DNA from: an uncultured Alistipes sp.
GTDB taxonomy: Bacteria > Bacteroidota > Bacteroidia > Bacteroidales > Rikenellaceae
NCBI GenBank assembly: GCA_904502285.1
Contig: CAJGEC010000008.1
Location: 9,719 to 73,718, forward strand
Direction of reading: 5' to 3'
DNA length: 64,000 nt
Shown here: piece after piece, positions 42,739 through 50,754 of the stretch
Position numbering within the stretch: the stretch's first letter is position 1
Layout: each line of letters begins with the position of its first letter
Translations under genes and position numbers: made by a program
Notes under the pieces: generated by a model
What the model was told of the DNA's origin: nothing
The model's database searches: none
What the model saw: the letters and a program-made list of their open reading frames with translations, nothing else

Positions 42739-43017
42739 CTACTCGCTAAGTATCAGGTTCGACTCCTCAAGGAATATCTGGTATGACTCGCCACCAATCT
42801 GCTCACGGAAGGCCTCCTTATGAGCCTTAATATTGTCGGCAGCCACCTTAAACTCCTCATAGCTCTTTGCCTCCTTGACCGCAGTGGCAAGTTCATAGCT
42901 GAGGTCGTAGGCCTCGTTCAAGTGGTTCTGCTCGTCGATAACGACAGCCTCGCCACCTCTATTACAGCAAGCCGAGAGCGCAACTACGGCTCCCAATGCT
43001 ACAATGATTCTCTTCAT
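42739..43017 (-). CDS. Small helical lipoprotein
   Basis: A 92-residue lipoprotein with lipobox ALSAC (Cys17; the next residue is also Cys). The mature part is a helical pair (YDLSYELATAVKEAKSYEEF and KVAADNIKAHKEAFREQ). It lies 19 bases after the RlmI-like gene and 45 bases before the coiled-coil gene, so it belongs to that operon. Function unknown. Confidence 0.68.
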   Translation of the reverse strand: MKRIIVALGAVVALSACCNRGGEAVVIDEQNHLNEAYDLSYELATAVKEAKSYEEFKVAADNIKAHKEAFREQIGGESYQIFLEESNLILSE

Positions 43018-43036
43018 AACTATCTCGTTTTCTTAA

Positions 43037-44242
43037 TTATTCAACATAGACAACCAAGCCCTTGAGGTACTCACCCTCAGGGTGGTAGATATTGATTGGG
43101 TGGTCGGCAGGCTGAGTAAGCTGACCAATGATGCGCACCTTACGACGTGCTATGGCTGCTGCCGTGAAGATTGTTGTGCGGAAGAGGTCGCGACTAACAG
43201 CCTGTGAACAAGAGAAGGTAAAGAGGATACCTCCTGGGCGAATCTTCTCCAACGCACGAGCATTAATCTTCTTATAGCCCTGCAACGCATTGCCCAACAC
43301 CTTATGGTGCTTAGCGAAGGCTGGAGGGTCGAGGATGATAAGGTCGTAGTCCGAATCGATATCTCGCAGATACTCCACAGCATTCGTAGCGATAGCCGTA
43401 TGGTTTGCCTCCTGACCGAAGTTTAGGCGTACGTTCTCCTCAGCGAGTTTCACCGCGCGCTCCGAAAGGTCGATTGAGACAACCTCCTTGGCACCACCTG
43501 CCAAAGCCGCCACCGAGAAGCCTCCCGTATAGCAGAAGGTATTCAACACCTTGCGTCCCCTAGAGTATTGGCGCACAAGATCACGATTGACTCTTTGGTC
43601 GATGAAGAAGCCCGTCTTTTGACCCTCCTCCCAATTGACCTTAAACTTAAGACCATTCTCCAAAACCACATTATCACGCTCGGCACAGCGTCCCCACAAG
43701 TAGCCATCTATAGCTCCCAAGTCGGCCTTGAAAGGGAGGGTCTGCGAACTCTTGTCGTAGATAGCCTCGATAGCCTCTCCATATGCCTCGCGGATAGCTG
43801 TGGCAATAGCCTGGCGCGAGTGATACATTCCCACCGAGTGGCACTGAACAACTGCCGTGCGCTCATATACGTCGATAACCAAGCCTGGCAACAGGTCACC
43901 CTCGCCGTGAACAAGACGGTAGCAAGTCGTAGTCTCGTTGCCAATCAAACCAAGAGCCTCACGCACATTGCGGGCCTCGGCAATACGACGATTCCACCAC
44001 GCCTGATCGATACTCTCACGCTCAAAGCTCAACACCCTCACAGCAATAGAGCCTATCTGCCAGTGACCTCGCGCAATGAACTCTCCCTGCTTAGTCACCA
44101 CATCGACGATATCGCCCTCCGTAAGAGGCTTCTCGCACTCCGTAATACGCTCAATTGCTCCCGAAAAAACCCAAGGATGGCAACGCTGTAGCGACTCCTC
44201 CTTGCCTCGGCGTAGGTGTATGGTTGTAATATTTTCTGCCAT
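43037..44242 (-). CDS. rlmI: RlmI/RlmK-like class I rRNA methyltransferase
   Basis: A 401-residue enzyme with an N-terminal PUA domain (HPWVFSGAIERI, EGDIVDVVTKQGEFIARGHW), a central EEHEE-like region, and a Rossmann methyltransferase: motif I VLNTFCYTGGFSVAALAGGA, motif IV DLIILDPPAFAKH and a later FSCSQAV. RlmI methylates C5 of a 23S rRNA cytosine (C1962); most Bacteroidetes homologues are annotated on this basis, so the exact position here is inferred. The upstream DEDDy exonuclease gene is 16 bases away. Same operon as the genes at 42-43 kb. Confidence 0.9.
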   Translation of the reverse strand: MAENITTIHLRRGKEESLQRCHPWVFSGAIERITECEKPLTEGDIVDVVTKQGEFIARGHWQIGSIAVRVLSFERESIDQAWWNRRIAEARNVREALGLIGNETTTCYRLVHGEGDLLPGLVIDVYERTAVVQCHSVGMYHSRQAIATAIREAYGEAIEAIYDKSSQTLPFKADLGAIDGYLWGRCAERDNVVLENGLKFKVNWEEGQKTGFFIDQRVNRDLVRQYSRGRKVLNTFCYTGGFSVAALAGGAKEVVSIDLSERAVKLAEENVRLNFGQEANHTAIATNAVEYLRDIDSDYDLIILDPPAFAKHHKVLGNALQGYKKINARALEKIRPGGILFTFSCSQAVSRDLFRTTIFTAAAIARRKVRIIGQLTQPADHPINIYHPEGEYLKGLVVYVE

Positions 44243-44258
44243 AGTTATTATGTTTTAT

Positions 44259-44975
44259 CTATGCTTTCTTCTCTTGTTGTGTGCCTCGATGGTCGTGGCG
44301 TCGGCGCGGATGATGGCGACGCTTTGCGGGCTGCGACTGCTGTTGTGGATGTGGCTGTGGCAACGACGATATAATCGTGATATCTCGCTCAACCACAGGA
44401 GGTTCTGCAAGCAGACGCTCCAGAATAAGAGGACATACCCAAGCATCTGTAGCCGCATACTCCTGCTGTTGGTCGGTGAGGACCTCTGCCTCCCAATTGC
44501 TAAGTCGCTGAGCCTTAGAGACTCGCATACCAAGCACTATGGCCGATAGTTTGCGGAGACTCTTCTCCTCAATGCCCCAACGCGAGGCCTCCACTTGAAG
44601 GTCTACAAAGCCGTCGGCGTGGAAGTTACGCAGGGCGTGTAACGAGCGTATGTCGCCCGTAACATCGGCTCCCACCTTAAGCACCTGACGCGACCCCAAC
44701 ACCTTGAGTATCTTATTACTTAGGCGTATGTGCGAGAGACGGAAGAGGTAGCACACCTCTGGGGTAGACAACTGCAAAAGGCCCACCCTATATGAGACAC
44801 CTGCACGGAACGAGGGGCGAGTCTCGGTGTCGAAACCGATGACCGAATAACGCATCAAGTCGTTACACGCCTCTTCGACCAACTCATCCCTATCGACAAT
44901 AACTATTCGGCCAGGGAAGCGGGCAGCCTCCATCGCCGAGAGTCGTTCATTATCTATCGTTCGTTCAAATGCCAT
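44259..44975 (-). CDS. 3'-5' exonuclease of the RNase D-like DEDDy family
   Basis: A 238-residue nuclease. Exo motifs: Asp49-x-Glu51 in VIGFDTETRPSF, the second Asp in KVGADVTGDIRSL, and the third motif QEYAATDAWVCPLILER with Tyr and Asp. It has the core DEDDy fold without the HRDC domains of full-length RNase D. The last 35 residues are an unusual low-complexity tail rich in Gln, His and Arg (QPHPQQQSQPAKRRHHPRRR), perhaps for nucleic-acid contact. First visible gene of the operon leading to the RlmI-like enzyme. Substrate could be RNA or DNA. Confidence 0.88.
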   Translation of the reverse strand: MAFERTIDNERLSAMEAARFPGRIVIVDRDELVEEACNDLMRYSVIGFDTETRPSFRAGVSYRVGLLQLSTPEVCYLFRLSHIRLSNKILKVLGSRQVLKVGADVTGDIRSLHALRNFHADGFVDLQVEASRWGIEEKSLRKLSAIVLGMRVSKAQRLSNWEAEVLTDQQQEYAATDAWVCPLILERLLAEPPVVERDITIISSLPQPHPQQQSQPAKRRHHPRRRHDHRGTQQEKKA

Positions 44976-45051
44976 TTAACAGTTCTGGGTTATCCTTCTT
45001 GGGCAATGGGGCTATCGCCAAAGGGCCTAACCGCCATTGCAAACGACAAAG

Positions 45052-46971
45052 TTACTCAATAATTTTTAGTTTTCCGCCCGAAGTGATATAAATTTTACCT
45101 TCGTGACACATTTTATCCATCTGCTCGACAACCACACTATCTTTAATAGTGAATTTAGAGACCACCTCTTTCACACTTAATTCACTCTCTTTCAATATAT
45201 TGAGAATGCACTCTTCGAGATCCTCGTGCGTACCCCTCTTGCGGCGACTCAGACATACATCGCAGACGCCACAAGGCTCAGCATCCACCGAGCCAAAGTA
45301 CTTCTCTATAATCACACTGCGACACTCATCCCTATTGGTCGCATAGCGCAACATATTGTCGAAGCGCTCAAAGGCCAAGGTATAGCGGTCGTGATAGGTC
45401 TTCGGCGCAATGTAGATGTCGGCTACGGGCAGACGCTCCACATTGAAGAGAATCATTGGCGAGTGTGAGCCAGGAATATAGCGGATGATATTCATTCGCC
45501 ACAATATCTTCATAAGGTCGTGGACACGCTCTCGCCTTAGGCCCGACTGCGAGGCGATATCGTCTTCATTGATAGTGCGGAAGATAGTGAAGATGCCGTT
45601 ATACATTCTGAGTATGGTGCGCAACATAAGATCCATATCGTTGCCCTCGACATTGAGTTTGTAGAGCGAGTCGCGACTACAACAGAACATCATCTTAGCA
45701 GGGTTATCCTGCTCGGCAACCAAAGTCATTATATCGTTGTGCTCCAATATCTTGAGTGCATTAATCACATTGTTTACCGAGAGGCGTGCTTTGTGGCAGA
45801 AGTCGTAGATATTAAACAGGAACGAGGCTCCCGCACCATCACCTATGGCGACTTGCAGATAGTTGCACACCAGTTCGTAGATGCGCTTGATGTCGGCAAT
45901 CGGAGGAAACTCCGACTTAAAGATTTTGGCTATGCGCTCGGCGTCGTCGTGAGCCGTGAGCATAACGGCATAACTGCGCTTGCCATCTCTACCTGCACGG
46001 CCCGCCTCCTGATAGTAGGCCTCAAGCGAGTCGCACAACGAGAAATGGACGACAAACCTCACATCCGACTTATCGATACCCATACCAAAGGCGTTGGTAG
46101 CCACCATAATACGCACCTTGCCACTACCCCACTCATCCTGACGCAGCCCTCGCTCAAAGGCGGGCAAGCCTGCGTGGTAGAAGTTGGCACTCTCGCCCTC
46201 ACGCTTGAGGAGCTCAGCAAGTTGTTCACACCCCTCACGAGTCCTCACATAGATAATTCCCGTACCCTCGACATTCCTTACGATACGCATCAGATGCTCG
46301 AACTTGTCATCGACCTCCCTGACTACATACGAGAGGTTGGGGCGCGAGAAACTCGTGCGTATGACATTCTCCTCCTTAAAGGCGAGGTTGCGCATAATAT
46401 CCTTCGACACCAACTCCGTGGCCGAAGCCGTAAGTGCCAACACAGGGGCATCGGGGGCATAACGGCGAATCTCGGCTATACGCAGATAGGAGGGGCGGAA
46501 GTCGTAGCCCCACTGCGAGATACAGTGTGCCTCATCCACTGCAATAAGGCTTATATTCATACGATTAAGACGCAACCTAAAGGCGTCGGTAGCAAGGCGT
46601 TCGGGGGCAATATAGAGCAGTTTAACATCGCCGTAGGTACAGTTATCCAAGGCTATCTCTATGCGTCGTTGATCCATACCAGAGTGGACCGCCACGGCAG
46701 ATATATTACGTCTACGGAGTTGGTCCACCTGATCCTTCATCAGGGCGATGAGTGGCGTGACGACAATGGTCAAGCCCTCGAACAGAAGCGCAGGAACTTG
46801 ATAGGTGAGCGACTTACCACCACCCGTGGGCATAAGCACAAGGGTATCGCGCCCCGCCAAGATGCTGTCGATAATCTCACGCTGCCTTGGGCGGAACTCC
46901 TTATAGCCCCACGTTTGGTACAAAATCTCCTCCACGCCGAGTGGCGTTGTCCCATTTTTTTGCGCTTGCAT
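45052..46971 (-). CDS. recQ: RecQ-family ATP-dependent DNA helicase
   Basis: A 639-residue helicase acting 3' to 5' in recombination and repair. Walker A VLMPTGGGKSLTYQ, DEAH box LIAVDEAHCISQW, motif IV-VI segments (GTGIIYVRTREGCEQL, VRIMVATNAFGMGIDKSDVR, YYQEAGRAGRDGK), and the RecQ zinc-binding cysteines (the last three in PCGVCDVC), then a winged-helix domain. A C-terminal HRDC domain is not evident. The start ATG at 46971 lies only about five bases from an exact -7 box (46976-46983), which would give an almost leaderless transcript; an in-frame GTG at 46938 (V12-EEILYQ) is the alternative start. Confidence 0.93.
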   Translation of the reverse strand: MQAQKNGTTPLGVEEILYQTWGYKEFRPRQREIIDSILAGRDTLVLMPTGGGKSLTYQVPALLFEGLTIVVTPLIALMKDQVDQLRRRNISAVAVHSGMDQRRIEIALDNCTYGDVKLLYIAPERLATDAFRLRLNRMNISLIAVDEAHCISQWGYDFRPSYLRIAEIRRYAPDAPVLALTASATELVSKDIMRNLAFKEENVIRTSFSRPNLSYVVREVDDKFEHLMRIVRNVEGTGIIYVRTREGCEQLAELLKREGESANFYHAGLPAFERGLRQDEWGSGKVRIMVATNAFGMGIDKSDVRFVVHFSLCDSLEAYYQEAGRAGRDGKRSYAVMLTAHDDAERIAKIFKSEFPPIADIKRIYELVCNYLQVAIGDGAGASFLFNIYDFCHKARLSVNNVINALKILEHNDIMTLVAEQDNPAKMMFCCSRDSLYKLNVEGNDMDLMLRTILRMYNGIFTIFRTINEDDIASQSGLRRERVHDLMKILWRMNIIRYIPGSHSPMILFNVERLPVADIYIAPKTYHDRYTLAFERFDNMLRYATNRDECRSVIIEKYFGSVDAEPCGVCDVCLSRRKRGTHEDLEECILNILKESELSVKEVVSKFTIKDSVVVEQMDKMCHEGKIYITSGGKLKIIE

Positions 46972-46975
46972 AGTG

Positions 46976-46983
46976 CAAAGTTA
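46976..46983 (-). promoter_or_regulatory. -7 box of recQ
   Basis: Minus-strand TAACTTTG, exact match, five bases from the annotated ATG. It is back to back with the promoter of the metal operon. Confidence 0.6.
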
Positions 46984-47025
46984 CAAAATTTCTAAGATTT
47001 ATACTTTGTATAACAATATTTTTTG

Positions 47026-47033
47026 TACCTTTG
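47026..47033 (+). promoter_or_regulatory. Promoter of the PqqD/His-rich/TonB-receptor operon
   Basis: TACCTTTG, exact -7 match 29 bases before the ATG at 47062; TTTG at 47005-47008 is a plausible -33 element (17-base spacing). Confidence 0.75.
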
Positions 47034-47061
47034 CCCCAAATGAGCCTCATACTTAAGGGTT

Positions 47062-47328
47062 ATGAAGATTAAGGAGCAGTACAAAGTTCGAGAGATGGCA
47101 GGTGAGTATGTCGTGATTATGCAAGGTAAGCACGGCAAAGACCTCACAAAGATTATATCACTCAACGAGAGTGCACTTTACCTCTGGCAGAGAGTCGAGG
47201 GTAGCGACTTCGACACCAACCGCGTGGCCGACCTACTCACCGAGTACTACGGCATCGACGACCAGATAGCACAGCGTGATGCTCAGCATTGGATTGACAA
47301 ACTCGAGGAGTGCGGATTGTTGGAGTAA
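47062..47328 (+). CDS. PqqD-like protein (RiPP recognition element fold)
   Basis: An 88-residue protein of the PqqD family: an N-terminal beta hairpin (YKVREMAGEYVVIMQ, KIISLNESALYLWQRVEGSD) followed by three helices ending WIDKLEECGLLE. PqqD and its relatives bind leader peptides of ribosomally made, modified peptides and present them to maturation enzymes. No radical-SAM or other maturase is adjacent here. It is instead the first gene before a His-rich exported protein, a TonB receptor and a heavy-metal-associated protein, all on the same strand with short gaps. Whether it binds the His-rich protein is an open question. Confidence 0.85.
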   Translation: MKIKEQYKVREMAGEYVVIMQGKHGKDLTKIISLNESALYLWQRVEGSDFDTNRVADLLTEYYGIDDQIAQRDAQHWIDKLEECGLLE

Positions 47329-47344
47329 AAGAGTTAGTAGCACA

Positions 47345-47758
47345 ATGGCGAAATTAAGAAGGGTATATGCATCTATCTTGGTGGCGATTTATGTCGTTGC
47401 CACTGCCCTCTCATCCCTCTCGCTCCTGCTCTGTGACCACCACCATCACCACCCTCACTACCACTACTGCGACAAGCACCACACCGAACACTCGATAGGT
47501 AAGGATTGTTGCGACCATCACCACCCTATTCTTGGTGACAACCACACCGACTATATCGATTCGTCGCACCGCAACGGTTCACGTTCGGCCTTAGCCGCAT
47601 CGTTGCTCTTCGCCCCTGCGGTGATGTCTACAACGATGGAGGAGTTGTCGCACAACCTCATCGCCCTCCGCTCGGTGGAGTGGGCAGAGAGGATATCATC
47701 CCCCTTGGAGGCCCACTGCCTCCCCTCTGGGCTTAGAGCCCCTCCCGTCTTGGCCTAA
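47345..47758 (+). CDS. Histidine/cysteine-rich exported protein
   Basis: A 137-residue protein; the ATG at 47345 (16 bases after the PqqD-like stop) is preferred over the longer overlapping frame from 47276. Residues 8-29 are hydrophobic (SILVAIYVVATALSSLSLLL), a signal or anchor. Directly after comes an extreme His-rich segment: CDHHHHHPHYHYCDKHH, then EHSIGKDCCDHHHP, with over a dozen His and several Cys, clearly metal-binding. The C-terminal half is ordinary (TMEELSHNLIALRSVEWAER). Such proteins in front of TonB receptors are often metal-uptake accessories. The metal could be copper, zinc or nickel; the neighbouring CxxC protein favours copper. Confidence 0.8.
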   Translation: MAKLRRVYASILVAIYVVATALSSLSLLLCDHHHHHPHYHYCDKHHTEHSIGKDCCDHHHPILGDNHTDYIDSSHRNGSRSALAASLLFAPAVMSTTMEELSHNLIALRSVEWAERISSPLEAHCLPSGLRAPPVLA

Positions 47759-47857
47759 TTAGGCCCCATTACTATTGGGGTACTACTCACACACCGTGGA
47801 GTAGAACATAGTTATATCCTTTAATCGGAAATATATTCACTAAACCTAACAATAGGA

Positions 47858-50227
47858 ATGAAAAAATCAATTATCATAACACTCTTTTTGGTACTTTGTC
47901 TCCCTACATTGGCGATGGCTCAGCGCTCGCTTTCGGGTATCGTAACAGATGCTACGACAAATCAGCCTCTTATCGGTGCTTCTCTCTACTGGAAGAACAC
48001 CACCGCAGGTGCTACAACAACCACCGACGGTAGTTACACCATCAAGCGAGTATCGGGCTTCGATACCCTCGTAATCGACTACCTCGGCTACGACATCAAG
48101 GAGATGGAGGTGGAGAAGAGCATCACCTCTCTCAATATCGCACTACAGCCCTCGGCAGTTGATATTGACGAGGTCGTTGTGGAGGGACAGCAGCGCGGTA
48201 ACTACTCGAAATCTACGGGCATCGCTCGCCAGGAGCAGATATCGTTCGCGGGTCTCTGCAAGATGGCGTGTTGCTCATTGGCAGAGTCGTTCGAGAACTC
48301 AGCCTCAGTAACTGTAGGTTATAGCGATGCTATCTCTGGAGCGCGTCAGATTAAGATGCTTGGCCTGGCAGGTACATACACCCAGATCTTGGACGAGAAC
48401 CGCCCTATTATGCAGGGTGCAGGTGCTACCTACGGACTTAGCTACACCCCTGGTATGTGGCTCAACTCTATTCAGGTCTCTAAGGGTGTGGCATCCGTGA
48501 CCGCAGGCCACGAGGCTATCACAGGCCAGATCAACCTTGAGCACCGCAAGCCTACCGACGACGAGCGTTTCTTCCTCAACCTATACTTCGATTCGGAGCT
48601 ACGTCCCGAGATTAACGTATCGTCGGCAATACCTTTGACCAAGGATAAGAGCCTCTCAACCGTAATTATGGCTCACGGCTCATTGGATACTGCTCAGCAC
48701 GATATGAACAATGACGGCTTTGCCGATATGCCTAAGGCTAACCAGATAAACGTGGCAAACAAGTGGTTGTGGCAGAATAGCGACGGTATCCAGCTACGCT
48801 GGGGCTGGAAGGTGGTGAACGAGAACCGCCTCGGTGGCCAGAAGGGCTACACCAAGGATCTCTACGAGGAGATGATGCAGAACCTTGAGTCTAATACCTA
48901 CGGCTCGGCAATCCACAACCGCAACATCAATGCCTACGCCAAACTCGGTATCCCTGTAGGATACGAGCGCACCTTCACGGGCGACCCTAACGATGCAGTC
49001 CAGAACAACGTAGCGATGATCTTCGACTACGACAACTACCTCACCGACTCATACTTCGGCCGTAGCAAGGTGGATGTTATGGAGAATACCTTCCGCTTCA
49101 ATGCCACATACGCACACTACTTCACACAGCGCTCTTCGCTCAACGCTGGTGCTTCGTTCTACGCTCGTATGATGGGCGACACATACTCGCACTTCGGCGC
49201 TAAGGACGACGACAACAACGTGTGGAACTTGACCAACAACGGCAGACTTATGGAGCCAGGTATCTTTGCCGAGTACACCTACCAGTTGGATGAGAAGTTC
49301 TCGTTGGTGGCAGGTATCCGTGGCGACTACGCCTTGGCAAGCGACGACTACTACGTCAAGAGTGAGGAGGCACGCAACAAGCTCCTCATCACCCCTCGTA
49401 CACATATCAAGTGGAGCATCACCCCACGCACCACCTTGCGTGCTTCGGCAGGTTTGGGCTACCGTCGTCAGAACCTCATCACCGACAATATATGGATGAT
49501 GACCACCTCGCGCGAGATTATCAACCTTGATGGTTTGAAGGATGATATGGAGGCAGCAGCAACTTTTGGTGGTAGCCTCTCACAGACATTCAACCTCGCG
49601 GGTGACGACCAGGCGACTATCAGCGTGGACTACTTCCGTACGCAGTTCTTCAACACTATGGTATTCGACCAGGAGACTGCGGACAATACCATACTTATAT
49701 ATAATACTAAGGAGCGCTCGTTCACCGACAACTACCAGATCGACTTCAACTGGACTCCTTTCCGTGGCTTCGACCTCTTTGCTACCTTCCGCTATACCAA
49801 TGCAAAGATGACCGTGGAGCGCGACGGCAAGAACTACCTTGTGGAGCGCCCTCTAACATCGCGCTACAAGGGCCTTATCAACATCCAGTATGCCGTACAG
49901 CGATGGGTGTTCGACGTTACTGCACAGCTCAATGGCCCTATGCGCCTGCCAGAGCTAAAGGGCGACATTGAAAAGGCTATAGCAAACCCTACCCTCTCGC
50001 CTATCTACCCTATGTTCTTTGCCCAGGTAAGCTACAAGATAAGTAACCTCACCCTATACCTCGGTTGCGAGAATATCGCAAACTACTTGCAGGGTACTAA
50101 CGGCCACGGCAACTTACCTATCGTGGGTGGTAACACACCATACGCCGAGGGCTTCAACTCATCGCAGGTATGGGGTCCGTTGATGGGTCGCAAGTTCTAC
50201 ATCGGCCTACGCCTCAACATATACTAA
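47858..50227 (+). CDS. TonB-dependent receptor, probable metal or chelate transporter
   Basis: A 789-residue outer-membrane receptor. Signal peptide cleaved after AMAQ, then a CarboxypepD_reg-like domain (SGIVTDATTNQPLIGASLYW), an STN-free plug with GARQIKMLGLAGTYTQILDE and a C-terminal 22-strand barrel ending KFYIGLRLNIY. The plug carries an unusual LCKMACCSLAESFENS motif with three Cys, which in Bacteroidetes recurs in receptors encoded beside heavy-metal proteins. It lies 99 bases after the His-rich gene (a small CCCCA/TGGGG hairpin sits in the gap) and 48 bases before the HMA-domain gene. Likely imports a metal ion or metal complex; the substrate is inferred from context. Confidence 0.92.
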   Translation: MKKSIIITLFLVLCLPTLAMAQRSLSGIVTDATTNQPLIGASLYWKNTTAGATTTTDGSYTIKRVSGFDTLVIDYLGYDIKEMEVEKSITSLNIALQPSAVDIDEVVVEGQQRGNYSKSTGIARQEQISFAGLCKMACCSLAESFENSASVTVGYSDAISGARQIKMLGLAGTYTQILDENRPIMQGAGATYGLSYTPGMWLNSIQVSKGVASVTAGHEAITGQINLEHRKPTDDERFFLNLYFDSELRPEINVSSAIPLTKDKSLSTVIMAHGSLDTAQHDMNNDGFADMPKANQINVANKWLWQNSDGIQLRWGWKVVNENRLGGQKGYTKDLYEEMMQNLESNTYGSAIHNRNINAYAKLGIPVGYERTFTGDPNDAVQNNVAMIFDYDNYLTDSYFGRSKVDVMENTFRFNATYAHYFTQRSSLNAGASFYARMMGDTYSHFGAKDDDNNVWNLTNNGRLMEPGIFAEYTYQLDEKFSLVAGIRGDYALASDDYYVKSEEARNKLLITPRTHIKWSITPRTTLRASAGLGYRRQNLITDNIWMMTTSREIINLDGLKDDMEAAATFGGSLSQTFNLAGDDQATISVDYFRTQFFNTMVFDQETADNTILIYNTKERSFTDNYQIDFNWTPFRGFDLFATFRYTNAKMTVERDGKNYLVERPLTSRYKGLINIQYAVQRWVFDVTAQLNGPMRLPELKGDIEKAIANPTLSPIYPMFFAQVSYKISNLTLYLGCENIANYLQGTNGHGNLPIVGGNTPYAEGFNSSQVWGPLMGRKFYIGLRLNIY

Positions 50228-50275
50228 ACAATAAAAGATATAACCAATACGTTAATTAAGTAAAACCTATAAACT

Positions 50276-50584
50276 ATGAAGAAGATTGTATTGATGTGCC
50301 TCGTAGCACTTTTCGGCATCGGCATCGCTAATGCTCAGGAGCCTAAGAACGCTGTAAAGAAGAGCGTAACAGTAGAGTTCGCAACCGATATCGACTGCGC
50401 AGGTTGCGCAAAGAAGGTAACCAACACCATCCCATACGAGAAGGGTGTGAAGGATGTTCAGGTCGATGTTGCCACTAAGACCGTGACCGTAACTTACGAC
50501 CCAGCAAAGACCAATAACGAGGCTTTGGTTAAGGCCTTCTCAAAGATTAAGATTAAGGCTGAGGCTAAGACCGAGAAGAAATAG
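50276..50584 (+). CDS. Exported heavy-metal-associated (HMA) domain protein
   Basis: A 102-residue protein with a signal peptide (cleaved near GIANAQ) and one HMA/CopZ-like domain: VTVEFATDIDCAGCAKKV with the metal-binding C41-x-x-C44, then VKDVQVDVATKTVTVTYDP and a terminal helix. It is followed by a Lys-rich tail. It probably carries copper or a related soft metal in the periplasm. Last gene of the operon, followed by a strong terminator. Confidence 0.92.
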   Translation: MKKIVLMCLVALFGIGIANAQEPKNAVKKSVTVEFATDIDCAGCAKKVTNTIPYEKGVKDVQVDVATKTVTVTYDPAKTNNEALVKAFSKIKIKAEAKTEKK

Positions 50585-50605
50585 TCGAGAGACTATTACA
50601 GCAAG

Positions 50606-50635
50606 AGGGACTGCTCTATACGAGGAGCAGTCCCT
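50606..50635 (+). terminator. Terminator of the metal operon
   Basis: AGGGACTGCTC pairs perfectly with GAGCAGTCCCT (11 bp) followed by a T-rich run, 21 bases after the HMA stop codon. Confidence 0.9.
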
Positions 50636-50695
50636 TACTTTTTTGTAGGGCTACTTATTTATGCAAAAAAGTTTCATTATTAAATTTATTTTCAC

Positions 50696-50703
50696 TAACT
50701 TTG
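50696..50703 (+). promoter_or_regulatory. -7 box of the BACON/SusE-like lipoprotein
   Basis: TAACTTTG, exact match, 52 bases before the ATG at 50755. Confidence 0.7.
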
Positions 50704-50754
50704 CTATATATTTTGATTTTTTTCGAAATAATCACTAATAAATAAACCAATACT

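Noticed and set aside
45739..46995. A 418-codon open frame opposite recQ
   Set aside because: It is the antisense shadow of the recQ coding region; recQ has complete helicase motifs, and the antisense product has no start signals or recognisable domain.
47759..47857. Riboswitch or metal-responsive leader between the His-rich and TonB-receptor genes
   Set aside because: Only one small CCCCA/TGGGG hairpin is present in 99 bases; too little structure to support a regulatory RNA.
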